This document shows, piece by piece, positions 7,344 through 17,268 of a stretch of 30,117 nucleotides of DNA (position 1 is the stretch's first letter; every line of letters begins with the position of its first letter). Below the pieces are notes generated by a model. That model saw nothing but the letters and a program-made list of their open reading frames with translations, was not told the origin of the DNA and did no database searches. The position numbers and the translations under genes are program-made. The stretch covers positions 1 through 30,117 of the forward strand of contig DAOUEW010000061.1 of the NCBI GenBank assembly GCA_034430275.1. The letters run 5' to 3'. Source of the DNA: JAUVXJ01 sp034430275 (GTDB taxonomy: Bacteria; Chloroflexota; Anaerolineae; UBA7937; B3-Chlor).

Positions 7344-8735
7344 GTGGAGATAACCTTCTGGGGTGCAGCCCGAGCGGTAACGGGTTCTCAGCATCTCATT
7401 CACGCCAACGGTAAACGCGTCCTCCTAGATTGCGGACTCTTCCAGGGCCATCGCGCTGAGGCCCTCGAACGAAACCGCAACTTGCCCTTCGACGCTGCCA
7501 GCATCGACGCTCTCGTCCTCTCGCACGCCCACATAGACCACTGCGGCAACATCCCCACGCTGGTCAAGAGCGGCTTCCGAGGAGACATCCACTGCACGAT
7601 GGCAACGTCCGATCTGGTCTCCATCATGCTCCGGGACAGCGCCCACATCAACACCAAGGACGTGCAGTACGTCAATAAGAAGCACCGGCGCAAGGGGCTT
7701 CCTCCCGTGGAGCCTCTCTATACGGTCGAGGAAGCCGAGCACGCCCTGGACTATCTCGTGGCCCACAAGTACAACCGCTGGTTCCCGGTGACTGAGGGTG
7801 TACAGGCCATCCTGCTCGACGCGGGTCACATCCTGGGATCGGCGATCACCATCCTGAGCATCAACGAGAACGGGCAGACGGTGAGGCTAGGCTTCACAGG
7901 CGACCTGGGACGCAAGGATCTCCCCATCCTGCGCGACCCCACCGTGGTGCGAGACCTGGACTACCTGATCACGGAGAGCACATACGGGAATCGTCTCCAC
8001 GAAGATATCAACCAGGTGGAGCAGGAGTTGGCCGAGAGCGTGATGGAGACCCACTCGCGACGAGGAAAACTCATCATCCCCGCCTTCGCCGTGGAGAGAA
8101 CCCAGGAAGTGATCTACACCTTGCATCGTCTGCGGATGGCCGGAAGGATACCGCCCCTTCCCGTCTACGTAGACAGTCCCCTGGCCATCGACGCCACCGA
8201 GATCTTCCGCCTCCATCCCGAGTGCTTCGACGAGGAGACGAACGAGTTCCTTCTGCGGGAGCAGGACCCCTTTGGATTCCGGGGGCTTCACTACACCAGA
8301 AACGTGGAGGAGTCGAAAGAGCTCAACGAGATGGATGGACCCATGATCATCATCTCGGCCTCCGGCATGTGTGAGGCAGGGAGGATCCTGCATCACCTGA
8401 AGAACAACATCGAGGACCCTCGAAACACAGTGCTCATCGTCAGCTTTCAGGCCGAGCACACTCTGGGGCGTCGCATCGCGGAGAAGAACGAGAACGTCCG
8501 CATCTTTGGCGACGAGTACCGGCTTCGAGCGCAGGTGAAGGTGATCGACGCCTTCAGCGCTCACGCCGACCGAGACGAGTTGTTGTGGTGGGTAGGCTTT
8601 GCCAAGCCCGGTCTGAAGGGGGTCTTCGTGGTGCACGGCGAGGAGGACCAGTCCCTGGCTCTCGCAGAGGCCATCGAAGACCGAGAGACCCCAGACGTCA
8701 TGGTGCCGTATCGAGGTGATAGGGTCGCCCTCTGA
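7344..8735 (+). CDS. Beta-CASP metallo-beta-lactamase RNase (CPSF/TTHA0252-like)
   Basis: The 463-residue protein has the full set of metallo-beta-lactamase and beta-CASP motifs. SHAHIDH at 60-66 binds the two zincs. DAGHILGSA, FTGDLGRKD and ESTYGN follow. The beta-CASP part has PAFAVERTQE, VDSPLAID, IIISASGMCEAGRI, and SAHADRDEL with the conserved His, and HGE near the end. Members of this family process or degrade RNA with endonuclease and 5' or 3' exonuclease activity in the cytoplasm. The length fits the short bacterial type without KH domains. The start is GTG at 7344, after a weak purine-rich region (GGGACAAGC). It stands 51 bp after the peptidase gene. Confidence 0.92.
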   Translation: MEITFWGAARAVTGSQHLIHANGKRVLLDCGLFQGHRAEALERNRNLPFDAASIDALVLSHAHIDHCGNIPTLVKSGFRGDIHCTMATSDLVSIMLRDSAHINTKDVQYVNKKHRRKGLPPVEPLYTVEEAEHALDYLVAHKYNRWFPVTEGVQAILLDAGHILGSAITILSINENGQTVRLGFTGDLGRKDLPILRDPTVVRDLDYLITESTYGNRLHEDINQVEQELAESVMETHSRRGKLIIPAFAVERTQEVIYTLHRLRMAGRIPPLPVYVDSPLAIDATEIFRLHPECFDEETNEFLLREQDPFGFRGLHYTRNVEESKELNEMDGPMIIISASGMCEAGRILHHLKNNIEDPRNTVLIVSFQAEHTLGRRIAEKNENVRIFGDEYRLRAQVKVIDAFSAHADRDELLWWVGFAKPGLKGVFVVHGEEDQSLALAEAIEDRETPDVMVPYRGDRVAL

Positions 8736-8765
8736 ACACCGCCGTCCCCGGCCGCTCCCCAATCC

Positions 8766-8785
8766 GGGCGCTGGAGAGCGCGCCC
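8766..8785. terminator. Hairpin between convergent genes
   Basis: GGGCGC and GCGCCC pair around an 8-base loop in the short space between the RNase gene and the convergent nitroreductase gene. It could stop transcription from both sides but has no T-run. Confidence 0.35.
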
Positions 8786-8792
8786 AGGACCA

Positions 8793-9461
8793 CTAGGCGC
8801 TATGATACCGAATCACGTCGGCCACCGGTAGTCTCTCCGGGGCCTCCACGTCCGTAGTCTCGGGCACGCCCATGGGGATCACCATCACCATCTCCAGATC
8901 GTCTTCGATGCCCAGCATCTCCCGCAGAGCGGCCTTCACGGCGATGGGACCATCCATGGCACAGGTTCCGTACCCCAGGGAGTGTGCCTTGAGGAGCATG
9001 TTCTGCACAGCCATAGCCACGCTCTTCTGCACCGTGTCTATGACGATGGGCTTCACGTCTAGACCTGTTTCCCCCAGCGCCTTGGTCTTCTCGATGACGG
9101 TACTCATGGGCATCTTGAGCACGGGGTTCTCGTAGGGTTTGGTGCAAGCCACTATCACCAGCGGCGCGTCGGTGAAGAAGCTGGTGTAGCTGCGCAGGAA
9201 CCTGCAGAACGCAGCGACCCTCTTCTCACCCTGCTTCAGGGCTTCCTTGGAAAGCGCCTGAAACTTATCGTAGACGACTTTGGCCATCGCGGCGATCGTC
9301 TCCCGGTTCTCTACGACGATGAAGCGCCACGGCTGGATGTTGGTGCTACTCGGTGCCCAGCACCCAGCCTCGATGATCGCTTCGATGTCCTTTCGCGGGA
9401 TCGGCGCATCCTTGTACTTCCTGATGCTGCGTCGCTGCTTGATGGCTTCATCCAGATCCAT
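8793..9461 (-). CDS. Nitroreductase family protein (FMN-dependent)
   Basis: The N-terminus (MDLDEAIKQRRSIRKYKD) contains the RRSIRKY segment that binds the FMN phosphate in nitroreductases. It is followed by APSSTNIQPWRFIVVENRE, another family hallmark, and near the C-terminus by GYGTCAMDGP and MVIPMGVPE. The 222-residue size fits the family, which reduces nitro compounds, quinones or other electron acceptors with NAD(P)H and FMN, usually as a cytoplasmic dimer. The ATG at 9461 follows GGAGGGAAGGGAG; a start at 9500 would add a non-family leader. It lies 68 bp behind the methyltransferase gene on the same strand and is probably cotranscribed with it. The natural substrate is unknown. Confidence 0.9.
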   Translation of the reverse strand: MDLDEAIKQRRSIRKYKDAPIPRKDIEAIIEAGCWAPSSTNIQPWRFIVVENRETIAAMAKVVYDKFQALSKEALKQGEKRVAAFCRFLRSYTSFFTDAPLVIVACTKPYENPVLKMPMSTVIEKTKALGETGLDVKPIVIDTVQKSVAMAVQNMLLKAHSLGYGTCAMDGPIAVKAALREMLGIEDDLEMVMVIPMGVPETTDVEAPERLPVADVIRYHSA

Positions 9462-9529
9462 GGCTCCCTTCCCTCCTCGTTTCTCTGCCCCATACAACAC
9501 CTCTCACCGTCAGAGGTGACGAATGTTGC

Positions 9530-10165
9530 CTAGCCAGACTTCCTCACGGCCACCACGACACCCACTACACTCCACTCGTCGACCACCTCTCGACGCTCGA
9601 CCGAGAACGGCGAATGCGCGAACAGCTTCTGTGCCTCCTTCCAGGTCCGTGGCGAGACGGTGACTCGGAAGGCCCAGTTGAGGAGCCTGCTCCAGAGGTC
9701 CTCCCTCAACAGCCGCCCCCCTTCCACCACGACCAACCGTCCTCCGGGCACCAGCACCCGCCCCATCTCCTCCTGCGCCACCGGATCCAGGATGAAGTAG
9801 TCGGGAAAGGTGGCCACTGCGGAGTCGAAGGCCCCATCAGGGAACGGTAACTCCTGGACCCGCGCGCGACAGATGGGTGCCTCCTGCCCCCGGCGGCGGA
9901 ACTTACGAGCGGTGACCCGCGCCATGTGCGGAGACAGGTCCACGCCGGCGCAGTGGTAGCCTTCAGTCACCAGGTCCCACAACAGATTCCCCGTGCCGAA
10001 GGCCACCTCCAGCACCCGGTCACCTCGCAGTTCCGGCAAGGCTGCCCGTTGCCAGTCACGCCACTTGCCCCGCGAGACCACGCGGCTCACCAGATCGTAG
10101 GTCCAGGCGAACTCGTTGTAGAAATGAAAGAACGCGAACCTGACGAACCTGTACCAGAGACGCAA
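9530..10165 (-). CDS. Class I SAM-dependent methyltransferase (UbiE/type 11-like)
   Basis: The protein has an N-terminal FYNEFAWTYDLVSRVVSRGKW segment as in UbiE-like enzymes, then the SAM-binding motif I LEVAFGTGNLLWDL, the acidic strand end GVDLSPHM, ELPFPDGAFD and LVPGGRLVVVEGG. It should methylate a small molecule, perhaps a quinone or lipid, in the cytoplasm. The longest frame starts at ATG 10243, but a promoter (TTGCCC-17-TACAAT) lies between that codon and the conserved region. The TTG at 10165 follows GGAGGAG by nine bases and starts just after the transcription start, so it is the better choice (211 residues). The nitroreductase gene follows on the same strand. The substrate is not known. 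Confidence 0.85.
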   Translation of the reverse strand: MRLWYRFVRFAFFHFYNEFAWTYDLVSRVVSRGKWRDWQRAALPELRGDRVLEVAFGTGNLLWDLVTEGYHCAGVDLSPHMARVTARKFRRRGQEAPICRARVQELPFPDGAFDSAVATFPDYFILDPVAQEEMGRVLVPGGRLVVVEGGRLLREDLWSRLLNWAFRVTVSPRTWKEAQKLFAHSPFSVERREVVDEWSVVGVVVAVRKSG

Positions 10166-10188
10166 GAATCGAGTCTCCTCCGGGCGGT

Positions 10189-10217
10189 ATTGTACGTGCT
10201 TGCCGGTGCCTGGGCAA
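10189..10217 (-). promoter_or_regulatory. Promoter of the methyltransferase-nitroreductase unit
   Basis: On the minus strand TTGCCC (10217-10212), 17 bp, TACAAT (10194-10189). It is followed at once by the GGAGGAG ribosome binding site of the TTG start at 10165. Confidence 0.7.
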
Positions 10218-10231
10218 ACCGTGGGCCGGGC

Positions 10232-10261
10232 GTGGCAGCGCAAGCAAAGCCGCGCTATAAT
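10232..10261 (+). promoter_or_regulatory. Promoter of the hutU-hutI unit
   Basis: A perfect TATAAT (10256-10261) is preceded at 18 bp by a weaker -35 GTGGCA (10232-10237). It is arranged back to back with the methyltransferase promoter. No clear operator is seen. Confidence 0.65.
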
Positions 10262-10294
10262 CGAAACGAACAGCAGCCAGTTGGAGGTGGCATC

Positions 10295-11941
<1,647 letters not shown>

Positions 11942-12114
11942 TACGGGGCCAGATGGCTAGGGCTGCTCGTGAGCATGCCTGAGGTCGAGATGATCGGTGG
12001 TCTGACACAGGCCGGCTCTTCCATCGACACCCACAGCGTAGCCGACGACTGTCCGACCGCGCAGGGCACCGCACATGACTGAGGACAAGCAGAAAGCAGA
12101 AGTGGGGTCCTTCC

Positions 12115-13377
12115 TTGAAGGTTGATCTCATCGTCCATGGTGCCCGACAACTCGTGACTATCGCCTCTCCCGAGGGGCCGAGAAGAGGTCCTTCGCTGCG
12201 GCAACTGGGGATCATCGAGGAAGGTGCTGTGGCCATCCAGGGTGACCGCATCGCCCTGGTGGGAAGAACCAGCGATGTCCTGGCCGAGGCAGGAGACGGC
12301 GCCAAGCTGATAGACGCCTCCGGTAAGGTGGTTCTGCCCGGTTTCGTGGACCCCCACACCCACGTCGTCTTCGCCGGGGATCGCGCTTCGGAGTTCAAGA
12401 TGCGACTCCAGGGCACCCCCTACATGGAGATCCTGGCCGCCGGGGGCGGGATCATGAACACCGTGCGAGCCACCAGAGAAGCCAGCCTCGAGAACCTGAT
12501 GCATCAGAGCCGCGCACGCCTGGACACGATGCTGGCCCACGGCACCACCACCGTGGAGGCCAAGACCGGATACGGCCTCGACACCGACAACGAGTTGAAG
12601 ATGCTGGAGGCTATCCGGCTCCTCGACCAAAGCCATCCCATGGACCTGATCCCCACCTTCCTGGGAGCACACGCCGTCCCTGTGGAGTACAGGGGCCGGG
12701 CAGACGAGTACGTCGACCTCGTGATCGAGGAGATGTTGCCCGCCCTCGAGAGAGAGGGCTACCCCACAGCAGGGAAACCACTCTTCTGCGACGTCTTCTG
12801 CGAGGAGGGAGCTTTTTCCGTCGAACAGAGCCGTCACATCCTGGAGAGGGCTCGGGCTCTGGGTATGGGCCTCAAGATCCACACCGACGAGTTCACGTCT
12901 CTGGGTGGAACAGCCCTCGCGGTGGAGCTAGAGGCCACCTCCGCCGACCACCTGGCCTGTACGACGGACGAGGAGATCGCACTCCTGGCTAACTCTGACA
13001 CCATTGGCGTGCTCCTCCCCGGCACGCCCTTTGGGCTGGCGGAGGACCACTACTCCCCTGCCAGGAAGATGATCGACGCGGGAGTAGCCGTGGCCCTGGC
13101 TACAGATCTCAACCCCGGCACCTGCTACTGTGAATCCATGCCCTTCATCCAAGCCCTCGCCTGCCGTCAGATGGGAATGACGCCCGCGGAGACAATCGTG
13201 GCCTCCACGATCAACGCCGCCTTCGCCATCGCCCGTAGTCACGAGATGGGAAGCCTGGAAGTGGGCAAGAAGGCAGATTTGCTCATCTTGGACCTCGCCG
13301 ACTATCACCACCTGGCCTACCGCTTCGGCACCAATCCCGTGCAAACCGTGATCAAGGCCGGCCGCCTGATCCCATGA
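12115..13377 (+). CDS. hutI: Imidazolonepropionase
   Basis: This enzyme performs the third step of histidine degradation, hydrolysing imidazolone propionate to formiminoglutamate. It is a metal-dependent amidohydrolase of 420 residues. Visible motifs are DPHTHVVFAGDR (metal-binding HxH), TFLGAHAVP, KIHTDEF (third His), and ATDLNPGTCYCESMPF with the metal-binding Asp. LEVGKKADLLILD sits near the C-terminus, as usual for the composite beta-sandwich of amidohydrolases. The predicted start is TTG at 12115, with a GGGG-rich, imperfect ribosome binding site. A 16-residue reading frame (12075-12125) overlaps this start and could couple translation. It follows hutU in the same orientation. Confidence 0.95.
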   Translation: MKVDLIVHGARQLVTIASPEGPRRGPSLRQLGIIEEGAVAIQGDRIALVGRTSDVLAEAGDGAKLIDASGKVVLPGFVDPHTHVVFAGDRASEFKMRLQGTPYMEILAAGGGIMNTVRATREASLENLMHQSRARLDTMLAHGTTTVEAKTGYGLDTDNELKMLEAIRLLDQSHPMDLIPTFLGAHAVPVEYRGRADEYVDLVIEEMLPALEREGYPTAGKPLFCDVFCEEGAFSVEQSRHILERARALGMGLKIHTDEFTSLGGTALAVELEATSADHLACTTDEEIALLANSDTIGVLLPGTPFGLAEDHYSPARKMIDAGVAVALATDLNPGTCYCESMPFIQALACRQMGMTPAETIVASTINAAFAIARSHEMGSLEVGKKADLLILDLADYHHLAYRFGTNPVQTVIKAGRLIP

Positions 13378-13395
13378 GTAGAGGGAGGCCTCCAG

Positions 13396-13902
13396 TTGGA
13401 ACTCTACGACATCAGTGACGCTGACAAGGTCAAGATGCTGCGCAAGCTGGCCCTTTTCTGGGACGGCCAGTGGTTCCTGCGCAGCGTCGAGAAGTTCAGC
13501 CTGGAGGAGGCCGTCGAGCTCAACGCGGCGGTGCGCACGGCCTTCGGCCGCATTGAGATGCGCACCATGCTCAAAGCCGTGCACAAGAAGGCAGCCGACG
13601 ATCTCGCGGATGCCGTGAGAATGATCGCCACCCACAGCGACCTGTTGCTCGGCCCGGGAGTCAGGGCCATCTACGAGACCGACGACAGAAAGGCGCGCAT
13701 CGTCGTGCGCCGCTGTGCAGCCTTCGAGGGAGCCAAGAGAGCGAACCTGCCCAGGCAAGACCAGGCCTGCGTGACGTGCGAGACCCTGTGGGACGCCTGG
13801 TTCCGGGTCCTCCTGCCTGATGCCCAGATCAGTGTCGCCTATCCCCAACGACAGGGCATGGGCGACCCTGTGTGTGAGTTTCTCGTAGTGCAGCACACAT
13901 AG
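13396..13902 (+). CDS. DUF6125-like conserved protein of unknown function
   Basis: This 168-residue soluble protein starts at TTG 13396 behind GGGAGG and lies 18 bp after hutI. It is helical at first (DADKVKMLRKLALFWDGQWFL, then SLEEAVELNAAVRTAFGRIE). Its second half has several cysteines and aromatic residues, including ACVTCETLWDAWFRVLLPDA. This arrangement resembles DUF6125 and the L-2-amino-thiazoline-4-carboxylate hydrolase-like proteins, which I recognise by overall pattern only. No catalytic motif can be named with confidence. Its place between hutI and the tRNA-His gene suggests cotranscription with the histidine-degradation genes, so a link to that pathway or its regulation is possible but unproven. 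Confidence 0.7.
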   Translation: MELYDISDADKVKMLRKLALFWDGQWFLRSVEKFSLEEAVELNAAVRTAFGRIEMRTMLKAVHKKAADDLADAVRMIATHSDLLLGPGVRAIYETDDRKARIVVRRCAAFEGAKRANLPRQDQACVTCETLWDAWFRVLLPDAQISVAYPQRQGMGDPVCEFLVVQHT

Positions 13903-13905
13903 CTC

Positions 13906-13934
13906 TTGCAATCCTCGCCCCGGTATGCTATACT
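13906..13934 (+). promoter_or_regulatory. Promoter of the tRNA-His gene
   Basis: TTGCAA (13906-13911), 17 bp, TATACT (13929-13934), placed right after the stop of the DUF6125-like gene. The start would be near 13941, about 17 nt ahead of the tRNA. Confidence 0.8.
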
Positions 13935-13957
13935 AGAATGCAGGCTGCAGACGCCGT

Positions 13958-14031
13958 GGTGGACGTAGCTCAACTGGCAGAGCACTGGACTGTGGATCCT
14001 GAGGTTGCGGGTTCGATCCCCGTCGTCCACC
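13958..14031 (+). tRNA. tRNA-His (anticodon GTG)
   Basis: The acceptor stem GTGGACG/CGTCCAC, the D arm GCTC-loop-GAGC, the anticodon stem CTGGA/TCCTG with loop CTGTGGA (anticodon GTG), and the T arm GCGGG-TTCGATC-CCCGT form a complete cloverleaf. A G precedes the acceptor stem (13958) and C73 is at 14031, so the extra G-1:C73 pair that marks histidine tRNAs is encoded. CCA is not encoded. The gene stands between hutI and its neighbour on one side and hutH-hisS on the other. Confidence 0.96.
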
Positions 14032-14043
14032 CTTCTAGCCGCT

Positions 14044-14081
14044 GGAGGAGCCGCAGGCACTCGACCCGGGCTCCTCTTTTT
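14044..14081 (+). terminator. Intrinsic terminator of the tRNA-His gene
   Basis: GAGGAGCC (14045-14052) and GGCTCCTC (14069-14076) form an 8-bp stem around a 16-base loop, followed by TTTTT. The last Ts merge into a TTGACT box (14080-14085) that looks like a -35 element, but no -10 is found at the right distance. Confidence 0.85.
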
Positions 14082-14145
14082 GACTCCCGTGGCCTAACCA
14101 CCGTCGAGCCCAACGCACTTCGTTGATGCCAGAGGAGGCCAATTG

Positions 14146-15861
14146 ATGGAGCAACAGAAGGATGACCCTCACCACTCCAGTACGCTCCTCATCGCCGGGG
14201 AGGCTCTGTCCGTCGATGAGGTAGTGGATGTCGCTCGTCACGGCAAGACAGTCCAGTTGTCCGCTGAGGCGATGGTACACGTCGAGAATTGTCGGACGTG
14301 GGTGGACGAGATCGTGGACGAGGGAAGACTCACGGTATATGGGTTGACTACCGGCTACGGCTCGCTGGCCGAGGTCAAGATCCCGGCGACGGACGTTGAG
14401 ACCCTGACCCGGAACATGATCATGAGCCACTCTGTGGGAGTTGGCCAACCGCTGGACGTGGAGACTGTGCGAGCCACGATGTTGATTCGGGCCAATACGC
14501 TGGCCAAGGGGTATTCGGGTATCAGAGTGGAGGTTCTGGAGACGCTACTGGCTATGCTCAACCGGGGTGTACATCCTGTTTTGCCGGAGAAAGGCTCCCT
14601 GGGCGCCAGCGGAGACCTGGCCCCGCTGTCCCACCTGGCTCTGGCGCTGAGCGAGGACACGGAGGGCGGCGAGGCCTTCTACCAGGGCAGGTGGATGACA
14701 GCCAGGGAGGCCATGCAGAGGGCCGGCCTCCAGCAGGTGGAACTGAAAGCCAAAGAGGGCTTAGCCCTCAACAACGGGGCGACGGTCAGCGCGGCCATCG
14801 CAGCGCTGGCTCTGCACGACGCGGAGATGCTGGTCAAGAACGCTGAGATCGCCCTGGCTATGAGTCTGGAAGCTCTGCGCGGGGTGTCCGACGCTTTCCA
14901 CCACAGAGTACACATGGCGCGCGGTCACGACGGACAGATCCGCTGCGCCGCTAACGTTCTGCGCCTGGTCGAAGGGAGCGAGTTGATCGATTCCACCACG
15001 CGCGTCCAGGACGCTTATTCTCTGCGCTGCGCACCTCAGGTCATCGGTGCGGCGCGAGACGTCCTGGCCTTCGTACGCTACGTCATCGGCAGAGAGATCA
15101 ACGCCGCCACGGACAACCCGCTCATCTTCCTCGACCTGCCGGAGAGCAGGGAGAACAAGGCCATCTCGGCCGGCAACTTCCACGGAGAACCGCTGGCCCT
15201 CGCTATGGACATGCTGGGCATAGCCGTCGCGGAGATAGGGAGTATCTCCGAACGCAGGTCCTTCCGTCTCCTCGACAACACGCTCAGCGCCGGGTTGCCC
15301 GCCATGCTGATCGAAGATAGCGGGCTGAACAACGGGCTGATGATGGTGCAGTATACAGCGGCTGCGCTCGTATCCGACAACAAGACGCTGGCCCATCCGG
15401 ACAGCGTGGATTCGATACCCACCTGCGCCAACCAGGAAGATCACGTCAGTATGAGCACCAATGCCGCCAGGCACGCCAGGGAGATCGTACGCAACGTGGA
15501 GCAGATCGTGGGGATCGAGATGGTCTGCGCGGCCCAGGCTCTCGATTTCCGACGGAGTGGGCTCGAGTTTTGCACCACCACGTGGCAACAGGACGACGAC
15601 TTGCAGCAGTGCCGCAAGACTGTAGAATACCAGTTGAAGAAGGGAAAAGCGGTGAGCAAGGCGCGTCTCGGCATGGGCACCGAGGCCGCACACCAGGCTA
15701 TCAGAGCAGAGATGGAGCACCTGAGCCAGGACAGACCCCTCTACCCGGACCTTGGCCGCGCTGCCGCCATGGTGCACGGTGGTGACATCGTCAAGGCCGT
15801 CGAAACGTCTCTGGGCGAGCCTCTGGCCGGCCTGGCCGAACTCGTGATCAAGAGCGACTAG
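14146..15861 (+). CDS. hutH: Histidine ammonia-lyase
   Basis: This enzyme removes ammonia from histidine to give urocanate, the first step of the hut pathway. The MIO cofactor tripeptide Ala-Ser-Gly is at residues 154-156 within GSLGASGDLAPLSH. MSHSVGVG contains the Ser-His pair that favours histidine over tyrosine or phenylalanine. STTRVQDAYSLRC and IPTCANQEDHVSM are also typical of the family. The ATG at 14146 lies seven bases after AGGAGG, and a TTG directly before it is less likely. With 571 residues the protein is about 60 longer than common bacterial enzymes; the extra length is mainly at the N- and C-terminal ends, and the last 100 residues are charged. hisS follows 25 bp later on the same strand. 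No promoter was found between the tRNA terminator and this gene. Confidence 0.95.
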   Translation: MEQQKDDPHHSSTLLIAGEALSVDEVVDVARHGKTVQLSAEAMVHVENCRTWVDEIVDEGRLTVYGLTTGYGSLAEVKIPATDVETLTRNMIMSHSVGVGQPLDVETVRATMLIRANTLAKGYSGIRVEVLETLLAMLNRGVHPVLPEKGSLGASGDLAPLSHLALALSEDTEGGEAFYQGRWMTAREAMQRAGLQQVELKAKEGLALNNGATVSAAIAALALHDAEMLVKNAEIALAMSLEALRGVSDAFHHRVHMARGHDGQIRCAANVLRLVEGSELIDSTTRVQDAYSLRCAPQVIGAARDVLAFVRYVIGREINAATDNPLIFLDLPESRENKAISAGNFHGEPLALAMDMLGIAVAEIGSISERRSFRLLDNTLSAGLPAMLIEDSGLNNGLMMVQYTAAALVSDNKTLAHPDSVDSIPTCANQEDHVSMSTNAARHAREIVRNVEQIVGIEMVCAAQALDFRRSGLEFCTTTWQQDDDLQQCRKTVEYQLKKGKAVSKARLGMGTEAAHQAIRAEMEHLSQDRPLYPDLGRAAAMVHGGDIVKAVETSLGEPLAGLAELVIKSD

Positions 15862-15886
15862 CGACCATCTCGCTCCGATCCAGGCG

Positions 15887-17263
15887 GTGGCGGAGGACCG
15901 AGAGGCGGACAAGGCAGAGAAAGGGCAAAGCAGAGTGGCTACGACAGTAACACCCAAGCTCCCGAGAGGGATGAGGGACTTTCTGCCCCAGCAGATGATC
16001 CTTCGCCAGTATGTGATCGACGTGATCCGAGACGTGTTCGAGAGTTTCGGGTACGAGCCTCTCAGCACCCCCTCTGTGGAACTCCACGAGACCCTGACGG
16101 GGAAGTACGGCCCCGACGCCGAGCGTATGATCTACAACGTCTCGCGGAGAGGTGGCAAGGAGAAGCTTGCCCTGCGGTACGATCTCTCGGTGCCCCTCTC
16201 GCGAGTCGCAGCCATGTATCCGGATCTCCAGAAGCCCTTCAAACGCTACCAGATCTCGCGCGTCTGGCGGGGGGAGCGTCCAGGCAAGGGTCGTTATCGT
16301 GAGTTCTATCAGTGCGACGTGGACACGGTGGGCAGCGCCAGTATGCTCGCCGATGCCGAGCTGGTTGACATCATGCACGAGGTCTTCAGCCGCCTCGGTT
16401 TCCAGGAGTTCGTCGTCAGGATCAACAACCGCAAGATCCTCACGGGCATCGGCCAATTTGCTGGGGTACCACAGGAGCTGCTGGGCGGTCTATACCGCTC
16501 TATCGACAAGCTGGACAAGATAGGCCTTGACGGGGTCAACGATGAGCTCAGGACCAACCAGATTCCCGAGGACGTGATCGCTCGACTCCTGGAGCTGCTT
16601 CAGCTCACCGGTGACGGCAAGGCCATTCCCGATGAGCTCAGACAGAGGCTGGGTGACTATCCAGCGGCCCTGGAAGGGATCGAGGAACTGGAGGAGATCG
16701 TCGCCTACCTGGAGGCTCTGGAAGTCCCTCGCGAGCGATACCAGGTGGATTTCGCGATGGTCAGGGGCCTCGATTACTACACTGGCCCCATCTACGAGAC
16801 GGTGGTGGAGGAGCCCCGCATCGGCAGCATCTGTGGAGGCGGGCGGTACGACGAACTGATTGGCACCTTCACCGATAGAAGCTACCCCGCGACGGGCACC
16901 AGTTTCGGTATCGAGCGTATCATCGATGTGATGGAAGAACTGCACATGTTCCCCCCTGAGGTAGGCACGACCAATACCCAGATCCTGGTCACCATCTTCG
17001 ACGAGAGCCACACCGGCGCCTCGCTCAGAACGAGCAGCCGCTTGCGTGGGGGTGGCCTGAACGTGGAGCTGTACTTCGAGAACGATCCCTTGGGGGATCA
17101 GATACGCTACGCATTGAAGAAGGGCATCCCTTACGTGGCCATCGTAGGGCCCGACGAACTTGCCTCGGGGCAGGTCACCATCCGCAACCTGCCGCTGAAG
17201 GAGCAGCGGACCGTTGCCGAATCCGAAGTTGTCGCTAACATCAACGATTGGGAGGTTGCCTAG
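15887..17263 (+). CDS. hisS: Histidyl-tRNA synthetase
   Basis: This class II aminoacyl-tRNA synthetase charges tRNA-His with histidine. The protein shows KLPRGMRDFLP at the N-terminus and motif 2 (ISRVWRGERPGKGRYREFYQ). The histidine-binding block LDYYTGPIYE follows, then ICGGGRYDELIG and motif 3 (GTSFGIERI). A C-terminal anticodon-binding domain lies from about residue 365. From GTG 15887 it has 458 residues. A GTG at 15935 would give 442, closer to the usual 420-440 residues, and neither has a strong ribosome binding site, so the start is uncertain. It lies 25 bp after hutH, so the enzyme that uses histidine for protein synthesis and the one that destroys it are probably made from the same transcript. 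Confidence 0.95.
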   Translation: MAEDREADKAEKGQSRVATTVTPKLPRGMRDFLPQQMILRQYVIDVIRDVFESFGYEPLSTPSVELHETLTGKYGPDAERMIYNVSRRGGKEKLALRYDLSVPLSRVAAMYPDLQKPFKRYQISRVWRGERPGKGRYREFYQCDVDTVGSASMLADAELVDIMHEVFSRLGFQEFVVRINNRKILTGIGQFAGVPQELLGGLYRSIDKLDKIGLDGVNDELRTNQIPEDVIARLLELLQLTGDGKAIPDELRQRLGDYPAALEGIEELEEIVAYLEALEVPRERYQVDFAMVRGLDYYTGPIYETVVEEPRIGSICGGGRYDELIGTFTDRSYPATGTSFGIERIIDVMEELHMFPPEVGTTNTQILVTIFDESHTGASLRTSSRLRGGGLNVELYFENDPLGDQIRYALKKGIPYVAIVGPDELASGQVTIRNLPLKEQRTVAESEVVANINDWEVA

Positions 17264-17268
17264 GACAC

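Noticed and set aside
9926..10294. Upstream extension of the hutU frame
   Set aside because: It is antisense to the methyltransferase and lies upstream of the hutU promoter; family similarity begins at 10295.
12075..12125. Sixteen-residue reading frame overlapping the hutI start
   Set aside because: It has no histidine run and no clear ribosome binding site; it is too short to claim as a leader peptide, though coupling remains possible.
14032..14145. T-box riboswitch ahead of hutH-hisS
   Set aside because: No T-box consensus or specifier stem is seen; the only structure is the tRNA terminator.
14761..16068. Minus-strand frame of 435 codons
   Set aside because: It is antisense to hutH, with no recognisable domain; long antisense frames are expected in GC-rich genes.
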